From Prionace glauca (taxonomy: Eukaryota; Chordata; Chondrichthyes; Carcharhiniformes; Carcharhinidae): a stretch of DNA of 64,000 bases. Position 1 is the stretch's first letter, and every line of letters starts with the position of its first letter. Of this stretch, positions 1 to 8,834 are shown one piece after another. Location of the stretch: positions 27,243,402 through 27,307,401 of the forward strand of contig CM075760.1 of the NCBI GenBank assembly GCA_037974335.1, written 5' to 3'. The translations under genes and the position numbers were made by a program. Under the pieces are notes generated by a model, which made no database searches, was not told the DNA's origin, and saw only the letters and a list, made by a program, of their open reading frames with translations.

Positions 1-130
1 CGCGCGGGACGCCGTCTCCCCTGGCAACGCAAGATGGCCACCGGCCGTCTCCCCTGGCAACGCAAGATGGCCGCGGGCGGTGGGTGTGATTGTGGCGCAG
101 ACGCTGTGAGGTCTGCCTGCAGCCCATTGT
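1..130. promoter_or_regulatory. GC-rich promoter-like fragment with a 36-bp tandem duplication
   Basis: The first 130 bases are CpG-rich. A block of about 29 bases starting at 11 is repeated at 47 (period 36). Each copy holds CCCTGGCAACG, like half of an RFX X-box, followed by AAGATGGCC, like a YY1 site. Such motifs are typical of housekeeping or zinc-finger gene promoters, but no transcript start or gene can be tied to it here because the window begins inside it and a LINE end follows. The promoter role is inference. Confidence 0.3.
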
Positions 131-276
131 CCAGATTGCCCCCAGTGGATGTGGTGGGGATGGTGCAGCAGATGGAGCAACAATCCCAGTTTCAATGGGG
201 GGAGAGAAGCTGCAATGCTGCTCCCTGTTGTTCACTCCTCTCCCCAGTCTCAGCATTGCAGAGTGTTTAGAGACAT

Positions 277-1036
277 ACAGTACGAGGGGAGTTGGGCTTA
301 AGGGGAGGAGGGAGAGGTTTAACACAGATATTAGAGGGAGGTTTTTCACACAGAGGGTAGAGGGGATATGCAATGCTCTGCCAAGTAAGGTGGTGGAGGC
401 AAACACGCTGGAGTTGTTTAAGAGTAACTTAGACAGGCACATGAGTGAGTTGGAGATGGATGGATATAGGAGATTGTTTTAAATAAAGGTAATTCGCATT
501 GGGGCGTCCCTGGTAGGGTAAATGGATCTGGTACAATAATAATGCTTTCTTTTCTCTATTTCATTCACTGGTTTTAAGTCGGTCCGCCTTGTGTCCAACG
601 AGGAGCATACATGCGATGGGTCGTACTTGGGCTGCTCTTGGTTGTTCGAGATTGGCCCAGTGCTTCATGTCGTTAGTGTGTGCCTAAACTGGACCAGATG
701 CTGGGCAAGACGACAGCTCAGTGACTATCGCTGATTGCTGTGCAGACACATGGATTTGGGCCGGTGCCTGTGGAAGTTTGCGCATTCTCCCCGTGCTTGC
801 GTGGGTTTTCTCCGGGAGCTCCGGTTTCCTCCCACACCCCAAAGATGTGCTATTAGGCTGATTGGCAGTAATAAGTTGTCCCAAAATTAGTTTCCCTCAA
901 TGTGGATGACCATAAAAAATTAGATAAGGGTCATGTGTGGAGGGGGGGACTGGTGGTGTTAAGATGGTGGCGCGGGCTCGTTGGGCCGAAGGGCCTGTTT
1001 CCCGGGCTGCTTTTTCTCTTTGTTCTTTGTTCTTAA
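277..1036 (+). mobile_element. CR1-clade LINE, 3' end with long 3' UTR
   Basis: Reading + gives the C-terminal tail of a CR1 reverse transcriptase (RGRFFTQRV, NALPSKVVEA, LDRHMSELEMDGY) ending at a stop near 480. About 555 bases of 3' UTR follow. The element ends in a TTCTTTG-type repeat at about 1015-1036, the usual CR1 way of ending. The UTR contains a stretch (about 735-870) matching the conserved core of V-SINEs, including CTCCGGTTTCCTCCCA-like sequence with small changes. The same UTR arrangement recurs on the minus strand at 29148-29690. The element is 5'-truncated. Confidence 0.8.
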
Positions 1037-1082
1037 ACAAGAGGGTGCATTGTCACAGCAGCACCTTGACCTGCAGTTGAAG

Positions 1083-1376
1083 TTTATTGTTAGTGTCACT
1101 AATAAGTCGGCTTACATTAACACTGCAATGCAATTCCTGTGAAAATTCCCGAGTCGCCACATTCCTGTTCGGATGCACTTACGGAGAATTTAGCATTGCC
1201 AATGAATCTAACCAGCACGTCTTTCGGACTGCTGGAGGAAACCAGAGCATCTGGAAGAAACCCATGCAGACATGGGGAGAATGTGCAAACTCCACACAGA
1301 CAGTGACCCAAGCCGGGAATCGAATTTGGGGCCCTAGCGCTGAGAGGCAGCATTGCTAACCACCGTGCCACTGTGC
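1083..1376 (-). mobile_element. V-SINE (HE1-type), tRNA-derived
   Basis: On the minus strand the tRNA-like head lies at the right end (about 1300-1376), with a B-box-like stretch in the GGGAATCGAATTTGG region. The V-SINE core follows (the complement of CTCCACACAGACAGTGACCC and the GGAGGAAACC box). A LINE-type tail ends near 1083 with the TTTATTGTTAGTGTCAC sequence. Several substitutions from the copies elsewhere in the window suggest moderate age. No coding capacity. Confidence 0.8.
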
Positions 1377-1605
1377 TGCAACACTCTCCCCCAGATATCA
1401 AACTACCCACTCCCGTTAAAATCATAAAATCCCAACAGTGCATCAAGTCTATGTCAACAGAGCATTTTACCCTATTCCCGTAACCTCACAATACTCTCTA
1501 TTCCCCCTAACCTTCACATCTTTGGACATTAAGGGAGAATTTAGAACGGTCAATCCACCTAACCTGCCCATCCTTCAGACCCCACACATATTCTGGTCAC
1601 CCTGT

Positions 1606-2112
1606 TATTAAAAGGATATTATTAAACTGTAAAGAATGCAAAAAAGATTTACTAGGATGCTACTGGGACTTGATGGATTGAGTTATCAGGAGAAGTTGGA
1701 TAGACTGTGACTTTTTTCACTGGAGCTTAGGAGGCTGAGGAGTGATCTTATAGAGGTCTATAAAATAATGAGGGGCACAGATCAGCTCGATAGTCAATAT
1801 CTTTTCCCAAATGTAGGGGAGTCTAAAACTAGAGGGCTTGGATTCAGATGGGAGGGGAAAGATACAAAAGTGTCCAGGGGAGCATTTTTTTTCACACAGA
1901 GGGTGGTGAGTGTCAGGAACAAGCTGCCAGATGTAGTCGTAGAGATGGGTACAATTTTGTCTTTTAAAATGCATTTAGACAGTTACATGGGTGTGATGGG
2001 TACAGAGGGATATGGGCCAAATACAAGCAATTGGGATTAGCTTAGGGTTTTTTAAAAAGGGCAGCATGGAGCAGTTGGGCTGAAGGGCCTGTTTCCATGC
2101 TGTAAACCTCTA
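1606..2112 (+). mobile_element. CR1-clade LINE, 3' end (family shared with 31.7 kb)
   Basis: Translating + gives decayed RT C-terminal sequence: KKIYQDATGT-like, then SVRNKLPDVVVEMGTI, then LDSYMGVMGTEGYGP. After a stop near 2040 comes the CR1-style tail with GGGCCTGTTTCCATGCTGTAA. The copy at 31715-32432 matches it closely enough to be the same subfamily. The element is 5'-truncated and contains frame breaks. Confidence 0.75.
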
Positions 2113-2236
2113 TGACTCTATATAGGAGGAACATGAAAACCCCACACAGACAATGACCGAAGGCTGGAATTGAACACGGGTCCTTGGCACTAGGAGGCTG
2201 CAGTGCTAACCACTGAGCTAATGCGCTGCCACTCCG
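2113..2236 (-). mobile_element. V-SINE head fragment
   Basis: The segment matches the tRNA-like head and the start of the core of the V-SINEs in this window (CCACACAGACAATGACC, GGAATTGAACACGGGTCC, GCTAACCACTGAGCTAATG), on the minus strand. Most of the core and the tail are missing, so it is a 3'-truncated or rearranged copy abutting the preceding LINE tail. Confidence 0.55.
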
Positions 2237-2524
2237 GCAAATGTATTTGGAGGGAGCACAGGACAGGTGGGGATGGGGGGTGGGGTGGTGGGATGAATTC
2301 TGACTCACTTTGATGAGGGGAAAGGTGGAAATCAGAAAAAAAATCAGCTTTGCCTCACCATCTTCCTTCATTCCTGCTCTTGTTAATAATTAAAAACCTG
2401 CTCACTCCTCCATTCTGCCCATCAATAGGGCAAACAGAAAGCAGGGGAAAGGTTGTGGCACAGAAACAGGCCATTCAGCCATTCACATCTTCACCAGCTT
2501 GGAAAATAAAGACTAGCCCTTCAT

Positions 2525-2955
2525 TCTAATCCCACTTTCCAGCGATCCAGCCCCGAGCCCTGCTTTCTACAGGTTCCAGCATTTCAGCTATAGATCTGTG
2601 TGTGAGGCGAGTGAGCCAAGAGATTTCTGTCTGAACCATCAGTTTAGGCAGCAAATTCCAGACACCCACCATCCCTTGAATGAGAACCTTCTTCCCAATG
2701 CCCCTTCTAATCCTTCCACCAATCACTTTATATCTGTGCAGGCCCCACTAACCCCCTCCCAACCATTACCACGCACCACCCCACGCCCCCCCCCCCCCCC
2801 CACCCCGATCCCCACCCACCCACAATAAATGACCTCTCTCTGCTCAGGGGAAACAAGCCTTTTCTATCCACCCTGTCATGGCTTCCACATAATTTTGGAC
2901 ACCTCAGTTCGATCCCCCTCAGCCTCCTCTGCTCTGGGGAAACAAACCTTGCCAT
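2525..2955 (-). mobile_element. Old CR1-like LINE 3' fragment
   Basis: The minus strand carries the usual CR1 C-terminal RT wording in eroded form (GNLLPKLMVQTEI-like followed by conserved FIQG and RLRGIELRCPK segments). A poly-C tract interrupts it at about 2786-2801. No long open frame remains. The family call rests on similarity to the better CR1 copies in this window. Confidence 0.5.
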
Positions 2956-2962
2956 TCCAATC

Positions 2963-3350
2963 TTTCCTCATCACCACAATCTGGGCCTTGTATCAGTAAT
3001 GTCTGCCCTAAACCTCTCTCAGTTATTACAATCTGGACCTTCTATCAGTAATGTCTGCCCTAAACCTCTCTCAGTTATTACAATCTGGACCTTGTTTTAG
3101 TAAACTCTGCCCTGAACCTCTCTCAGTTATTAAAATGTGGGCCTTGTATCAGTAAACTCTGCCCTGAACCTCTCTCAGTTATTAAAATGTGAGCCTTGTA
3201 TCAGTAAACTCTGCCCTGAACCTCTCTCAGTTATTTTAGTCTGAGCCTAGTATCAGTATTCTTTATTGTAAACCTCTCTGAGTTATTACAATCCGGGTCT
3301 TGTACCAGTAAACTCTGCCCGAAACCTCTCTCAGTTATTACAATCTAGAC
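2963..3350. repeat. 52-bp minisatellite, about seven to eight units
   Basis: CCTCTCTCAG starts at 3013, 3065, 3117, 3169, 3221, 3273 (as CCTCTCTGAG) and 3325, a constant period of 52 bases. Each unit reads roughly CCTCTCTCAGTTATTACAAT, then a GGACCTTGTATCAGTAA segment, then CTCTGCCCTGAA. Units differ by substitutions, not by length. No open frame crosses it. Confidence 0.92.
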
Positions 3351-3354
3351 CTTA

Positions 3355-3550
3355 AGCAGAGGACACAAAGATTTAATATAATTGACAACAGATTTGAAGG
3401 GGGTGATAAGGACATTTTTTTACACAATCATATGATCTGGAATGCACAAACTGACAGGTGCTCGAAGCAGGTTTAATAGTAAGTTTAAAAGGAAATTGGA
3501 TAAATATTGACGGAGTTATGGTGAATGGGATTAATTAGATAGTTCACTCA
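3355..3550 (+). mobile_element. Highly eroded CR1-like 3' remnant
   Basis: The order and spacing of ACATTTTTTTACACAATC, TGGAATGCACAA and AAAAGGAAATTGGATAAA resemble the FFTQ / WNAL / FK..LD end of CR1 reverse transcriptase, with frames destroyed. The call is tentative. Confidence 0.4.
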
Positions 3551-4080
3551 TCTTTTTGTCATTTTGAATGTTTCTCCCTTAAGTTTTAATATTTGATCTT
3601 TTCAGTCACAATGTGTCTGAAACAAAAGATTAAACCATTGAGTTTGATGAGCTGTCAGATCTGATTCCTATGTGTCTGTGTAAATTGAGAACTGCAGATA
3701 ACCATGAGAAGGAACTGATTATTTTCAGTTCCTCTAACAGATATCAGAAATCTCAGGAGATTCTCATGCCCTCATTATTCTCGCCACAAATATAACAGCT
3801 CTCAGTCAGGCTGAGTCAGTCACATGTGTCTCTGTTATAATATTTCCACTTCTATTTTATCACTCACTTCCCAGTGACACTCACCATAAGACAGACAGTT
3901 TAAAATATCATTGCTCCCTTACATCTTCTCCTCCCATTGTAATCGGATGTTTGTTGGGCCTCTTGTCTCCCTTAATGTCAGATTACCTGCAGTTCAAATG
4001 ACCTCAGAGACACTGAAACCGACCTTTGTGATTAATATTATACCAGATTCCAGTCAGCCCCAGGAGCTGCAGTTGTAAAA
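3551..4080. other. No recognisable feature
   Basis: AT-rich sequence without a long open frame, RNA gene or repeat that I recognise. The stretch 4205-4640 is similar: only short open frames and no motif I can name. Confidence 0.4.
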
Positions 4081-4204
4081 TACAGTAAGAAGTCTCACAC
4101 ACCAGGTTTAAGTTCAACCAGCTTATTTGATAGTAAAGCTTGTGGGATTACTATCAAATAAATTGGTTGAACTTCAACCTGGTGTTGTGAGACTTCTTAC
4201 TGTA
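4081..4204. repeat. Foldback pair of Penelope-like element termini
   Basis: Left arm 4081-4136 and right arm 4148-4204 are near-perfect reverse complements around an 11-base loop. Each arm carries the sequence AGAAGTCTCACA.CACCAGGT and the TTTATTTGATAGTAA segment. This terminus recurs, single or paired, at 5385-5545, 12735-13145, 35030-35085 and 60330-60442. The piece at 35.4-35.87 kb continues into what looks like the coding end of a Penelope-like retroelement. The family assignment is inference from that association. Confidence 0.65.
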
Positions 4205-4639
4205 TTTACCCCAGTCCAACGCCGGCATCTCTATGTAATGACTACCATCGACATTGTAAAATACAGCAGAGTTGGAATAACTGACAGGTTATTGTTTCAT
4301 ACTGACAGTGGCAGAGTAACACACACTGGAATTTAAATACATGATATCAAGAGACCATGACTCACTCACACTATCAAATGAAACCTAAACTTTGGTTATG
4401 GTGCACTGGATACTGACTGTATTATCATTACATTGGATCTAATGCTGTGTTCACTAACATACTGCAATGTGATTCTTATTATGTGAACAAACACTGTTTA
4501 TGTTACACTCAGAGTCAGTCAGTGTTTTGCTGTGTTTTCTCTGTGCTCCATCTCCACTCTGATTGGACTGGAGCCTGTGTGTGTGTCATTGTTACACTGA
4601 GACTCTTATTATTGGACAAGCAGCAAGTCATCGTCACAA

Positions 4640-5050
4640 TACTGGGCTGATTGACAGCGGCTTGGACCATTGGGAACAGGGGGAGGTGCTGGAGGACTGA
4701 TCTGGAGCGCTCGGTCCTCCAACCAATCGGAACGAAAGAGGGGCGGGCCCAGCTTTGACTGGGGCATGCGCAGTGTGAGTAATGGCGATGGAAAACGTTT
4801 TTGTTTTGGGCTCGGAAATCTGTTCGAGGTGATTGCCGGTACGGAGAGAGCAATGGATCGCCCAGACGGTGAAAACGCTGCGTAAGCATGTGGTGTAAGT
4901 AGCAAACCGCGGAAGAGAGCTTCCCGGACTCCGAGCAGGGCCGCAGCTCCTCAGGTTCGCTCCGACTTACCGTTCGCCATCTTTATTGGGGGCAACATGC
5001 AGCGGTGCGCACGCGAGGCCGCCATGTTTGTGGAGGGCAATGATGTCATT
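4640..5050. promoter_or_regulatory. GC-rich promoter-like block (zinc-finger-gene type)
   Basis: A CpG-rich interval contains an inverted repeat GGAGGAC (4691-4697) / GTCCTCC (4714-4720), a CCAAT box just after it, a GGGCGGG GC box (about 4742), a GCATGCGCAG NRF1-like site (about 4763) and, further right, ATGTTTG and CGCCATC boxes. The block at 8431-8720 shares the palindrome next to a CCAAT box. Blocks of this kind precede zinc-finger genes elsewhere in the window (27.2-27.7 kb). No gene body is recognised downstream on either strand, so it may be orphaned. Confidence 0.45.
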
Positions 5051-5164
5051 AAGTGGGAGGAGCTTGTTCCCCATTGTTCAGAATGGAGACAACTTGTCCA
5101 TCAAACTGCATCAACCCTCTGAGTCCCAATGTCTCATTGATGAGGCAGAGCGGTGACAGAGAAG

Positions 5165-5245
5165 GAAAAATAAAGGGAAATAAAAGCAGAAAATGCTGGA
5201 AAATCTCAGCAAATCTGACAGCATCTGTCGAGAGAGAATAGAACG
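5165..5245 (-). repeat. Short dispersed repeat (GCTGGAAAATCTCAGC type)
   Basis: The sequence GAAAATGCTGGAAAATCTCA with GACAGCATCTGT appears here. Relatives are at 17672-17735 (same sense) and at 26990-27068 and 63692-63745 (opposite sense: CAGATGCTGTC, CCAGCATTT). It is a non-coding high-copy repeat in this genome; I cannot place it in a named family. Confidence 0.45.
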
Positions 5246-5384
5246 CTCTCCCCACTCACATTGTCTGTACCTTTAAGACTTAATTACCTGTAAAAAATTG
5301 CATTCCAACTATTATTTTGTGAATTGAGGTTGTGTCTTTCTCTGCCTTGTTTGTGGACAGAACTCCCACTCACCTGACGAACGA

Positions 5385-5545
5385 GCAGCACACAGAAAGC
5401 TCGTGGATTTTGCTACCAAGTAAACCCATTGGACTTCAATCTGGTGCAGTGAGACTTCTTACTGTGTTTACCCCGGTCCAACACCATCTCCACTTCAGAG
5501 AAAATAGAACCAACATTTCGAGACTGGATGACCCATAAAGCTTGT
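5385..5545. repeat. Penelope-like element terminus
   Basis: TTTTGCTACCAAGTAAACCC, GTGAGACTTCTTACTGTGTT and CGGTCCAACACC match the terminus described at 4081-4204. It stands alone here, without coding sequence. Confidence 0.5.
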
Positions 5546-5709
5546 ACATGTGTAAACAGAGCATGTAAACTTCGACACCTCCATGTACCTTTGTACACCT
5601 CTATCAATCTACTTTGCTCCAAGGAGAACAACCCCAATTTATCAAAAAAAAAGACAATGTGAGAAGATAAAAGTGAAGGTAAGAGTTTTATAAGTTTTCT
5701 TAAATAATT

Positions 5710-6415
5710 TAATTGGTGCTCAAAATGTCAGTCAGTGGGGTTAAGTGCTGCACTTGTGAGATGTGGGAGATCTGTGCTGCTTCCAGTGTCTCGGATGACT
5801 ATGTCTACAGGAAGTGTACCCCACTGCAGCTCCTTACGGCCAGCATGGATAGGTTGGAGCAGCAGTTGGACGCACTTAGCAGCGTGAAGATGGCAGAAAG
5901 TGTCATAGATAGGAGGTTTAGAAACTTGGCCACACCCAAGGCAGGCAGATAGATTGGGGACTGCTAGAAGGGGCAGGCAGTCAGTACAGGAATCCCCTGT
6001 GGTCATCTCCTTCTCTAACAAGTACACCATTTTGGATACTGTTGGGGAGTTATAGCCTATCAGGGGATAAATACAGCAGCCAGAGCACTGGCACCACGGC
6101 TGGCTTTGTTATTTAGCAGGGAGGTACAAAGTGCACTAGAGCAATAGTTATAAGGAGCTCTATAGTTAGGGATGCAGATAGGTGCTGTTGTGGACATGAA
6201 AGAGACTTCAGGATGTTATGTTGCCTCCCTGGTGTCCGGGTCCAGGAAGGGCAGAAAGCATTCTGAAGCGAGAGGGTGAACAACCAGTGGCCATGGTACA
6301 TATTGGTATAGAGGTAAGAAGAGTGACAATGTCCTGCAACAGCAGTTAAGGGAGTTAGGGAGAAAGTTAAAAAGCAGGATCTCTTGGGTTGTAATCACAG
6401 GATTGCTCCCTGTGC
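5710..6415 (+). mobile_element. CR1-like LINE ORF1 fragment
   Basis: A frame starting near 5725 reads MSVSGVKCCTCEMWEI, then DDYVYRKC and a leucine-rich RLEQQLDAL segment. This matches the N-terminus of the ORF1 at 43568-43158 (CCFCMMWEL, CSKCRLLEELQFKLDEL). Further on, VAMVHIGIE resembles the third block of the SGNH-esterase domain of CR1 ORF1 (V.VHVG.ND). Stops interrupt the middle, and the element ends abruptly near 6415. Confidence 0.6.
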
Positions 6416-6424
6416 AACCTATCC

Positions 6425-6960
6425 ACTGTCATCTCTTGAAGTAACTCTCCCCAATCTATCAAGGCCAACTCACGTCTCATATCCTCATACGTTTCTTAAG
6501 ATATAGCACTTTGTCTCCGAATCAACTACTTCATTCTCCAGTTTGATTTTTAAAAAAATCTTATCATGTTACGGCCGCTCATCCTGAAGGGGTCTGGTAC
6601 AATTGGATTGGCAATGATTCCCTTCTCAGTGCACAGTACCCAGTCTAAGCTCGCCTGCTATCCAGTTGGTTCCTCCAGATATTGGTCAATTAAACCATCC
6701 AGGAATTCCAGGAAGTCCTCTTTTGCGGCATTGTGGCTAATTTGATTTGCTCAATCTATGTGCAAATTAAAATCATCCATGATCACCAATACTCCCTTAT
6801 CACATGCATCTCTAATTTTGTGTTTAATGCCATTCCCAACATCACCACTGCAGTTTGGAGGTCCGTATCTGACATCCACTAATGTTTTTTGCCCCTTGGC
6901 GATGGGGGGGCAGTGTAGAATTCTTCGTATGAGCCCCTTGATTTTAGTTTACTACAATGT
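6425..6960 (-). mobile_element. CR1/L3-like LINE endonuclease fragment
   Basis: The minus strand encodes a decayed apurinic endonuclease: YGPPNCSGDVG (usual YRPPN), VLVIMDDFNLHID (usual V.GDFN), FLDGLIDQYLEEPTG and LDWVLCTEKG. These are blocks of CR1/L3 ORF2 endonucleases. The GD of the GDFN motif reads DD. It abuts the ORF1 fragment on its left in opposite orientation, so the two are separate insertions or a rearrangement. Confidence 0.6.
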
Positions 6961-7164
6961 GTAGACTAGATTGAGATGCCTTCTATATAGTGAGAATTCA
7001 CAATGTACCAGTCTCACAACTTTGCTCCAAGTGGGCTGATACTCTTTGAGCCTGGGAGAGCACATTTCCACTGAAATGATCCACAAAAGCTGATGAAGGA
7101 CATTTATTTAATCCTGGACAGTAAATAGTGTTTTTTCTACCACTACAGATAGGTATAAAATAAA

Positions 7165-7425
7165 TACATTTTCCCTGTTCCATTGAGTCTACAGCACAGG
7201 GCCAGGCCAGTCGGCTCAGTCAGTCTGTGTCAGTGTTTATGTTCCACATGACCCTCCACCCACCCCTCTCTATCTCCTCCCATCAGCTTATCCTTCTATT
7301 CCTTCCTCCCTCATGTATGTATCCGGCTTCACCTTCAGTGTATTCATGCTGTTCACCTCAGTCACTCGCTGTGGTGATGAGTCTGTCATTCTCACCACTC
7401 GCTGGATAAAGAACTTTTCCTGTTA
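7165..7425 (-). mobile_element. Old CR1-like 3' fragment
   Basis: The text CACAGGGCCAGGCC, TGTTTATGTTCCACATGA and ATAAAGAACTTTTCCTG matches the eroded CR1 type read on the minus strand (tail at the left, RT C-terminus at the right). A related piece is at 43780-43990. Confidence 0.5.
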
Positions 7426-7722
7426 GAGCTTATTTATTAGTCACAAGTAGGCTTACGTTAACACTGCAGTGAAGTTGTTATGTAAACCCCCTTGTCCTCC
7501 CACTCTGGCTGCTGGTCGGGTACACTGAGGGAGAAATTAGCATGGCTAATGCACCTAACCAGCACATCTTTTTGGACTGTGGGAGGAAACTGGAGCACCT
7601 GGGGGAAACCCACGCAGACATGGGAAGAACATGCAAACTCCACACAACAGAGACACAAGCCAGGAATCGAACCCGGGTCCCTGTGCTATGAGGCAGCAGT
7701 GCTAACCCACTGGGCTGCCCTA
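7426..7722 (-). mobile_element. V-SINE (HE1-type), nearly full length
   Basis: Minus-strand SINE. The tRNA-like head is at 7660-7722 with a clear B box (GGGTTCGATTCC on the minus strand). The V-SINE core includes TTGGACTGTGGGAGGAAAC, and the tail reaches TTATTTATTAGTCACAAGTA at the left. It belongs to the same subfamily as 1083-1376. Confidence 0.82.
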
Positions 7723-7794
7723 GAAATCACTACTGGATTATTGAACCCCTTCGTAATTGTAAGGTCAGGGGGGTGGGAACTCCAGCACGCGGAC

Positions 7795-8148
7795 AAACAA
7801 CATAGAACCTATAGCGCAGTACCGGCACTTCGGCCCTCAATGGTTCCACTGGTTGGCGCAACAATCTAATAATCCTCTAACCTAAACTATTCCAATGTTA
7901 TCCATATGCCTGTCCACTAACCATTTGAACGCCCTTAAAGTTGGCGAGTCCACAACTGCTGCAGGCAGGGCATTCCATGACCTTACTACCCTCTGAGTAA
8001 AGAACCTACCTCTGATATCCGTCCTATAGTTACCAGCCATTTATTTAAAGCTATGACCCCTTGTGTTAGCCATCACCATCCGAGGTAAAAGGCTCTCACT
8101 ATCCATCCTATCCAATCCATTGATCATCTTGTATGCCTCATGGGACAT
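7795..8148 (-). mobile_element. CR1 LINE, 3' end
   Basis: The minus strand reads the CR1 RT C-terminus: MINGLDRMDSESLLPRM, TRGHSFK, then the eroded FFTQRVV..WNALP..V block. The tail at 7795-7840 carries the ATAGAACCTATAGCGCAGTA / CTTCGGCCCTC signature. 5'-truncated at about 8148, where the next minisatellite begins. Confidence 0.75.
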
Positions 8149-8149
8149 G

Positions 8150-8430
8150 GGAGCCCCGCCCCCAGCCATTGCCCCCCTGCCAGGAGCCCCACCCCCACCC
8201 ATTGCCCCCTCCTCTTCTGGGAGCCCCACCCCCACCCATAGTTCCCCTCGCCTCCCAGAAGCCTTGCCCCCACCCACTGTTCCCCTTCCCCTCCCCCTCT
8301 TGGGCCCTGCCCCCACTCATTGTTCCCCTCCCATTCTGAGAGACCCGCCCCCACCCATTGTTCCCCTCCACCTCCCCCTCCCGAGACCCCCTCCCCCACT
8401 CATTGTTCCCCTTCCCCTCCTCGAGCCAAG
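8150..8430. repeat. C-rich imperfect tandem repeat, about 30-36 bp units
   Basis: Repeated GGAGCCCCACCCCCACCCAT and TTGTTCCCCTCCCCT segments alternate about eight times. The strong strand bias (C-rich top strand) keeps several frames open by chance; none looks like a gene. It borders a promoter-like block on its right. Confidence 0.65.
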
Positions 8431-8720
8431 GTTTCTGCTCATGCGGCTGGTGGCTCCGCCCAGAGTGAGAAGCCGCTCGGTGATCTCCCCCCTCCCCCCC
8501 CAGCCCAGGACTGCGCATGTCCAAAGGAAGAAGGGAATCTGCACATGTGCGGGGCTGTGCCCAACCTCTGTGACCGGCAAGCTTAGATGTGGACCAATAG
8601 GAGAGTTGGAGGACTGGAAAATCTCTGGTCCTCCAGCGAATCGAATGCAGGCTTTGGGTGAACGAAGATTGATCCTCAGAAAACCTAGAACTTCCTCCTC
8701 TCTCTCACATCAGTGAGTAA
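8431..8720. promoter_or_regulatory. Promoter-like block sharing a palindrome with 4.69 kb
   Basis: Contains GGCTCCGCCC (about 8450), GCGCATGTCC (about 8513), CCAAT (8593-8597) and an inverted repeat TGGAGGAC (8607-8614) / GTCCTCCA (8628-8635). The CCAAT box plus palindrome combination matches 4691-4730, but with the order of box and palindrome switched. It resembles promoters of shark zinc-finger genes; no gene follows, only the minisatellite. Confidence 0.4.
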
Positions 8721-8834
8721 AACACTGCCCCGTTTCCATTTCTTCCTAAGTTCTAGTTCTGTAATATATTACTGCAGCTACATTATATATTTCCAGTCAT
8801 AAACTCATTGAAGCACAGAAGAAGCTAATTGGGT

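Noticed and set aside
5710-6960. Single LINE with a twin-primed 5' inversion
   Set aside because: The two parts do meet in opposite orientation, but their order (ORF1 left +, endonuclease right -) does not fit the product of twin priming, and they seem of different age.
8063-8716. 217-codon proline-rich open frame (+)
   Set aside because: It lies over the C-rich tandem repeat and the promoter-like block; the composition explains the lack of stops and no domain is present.
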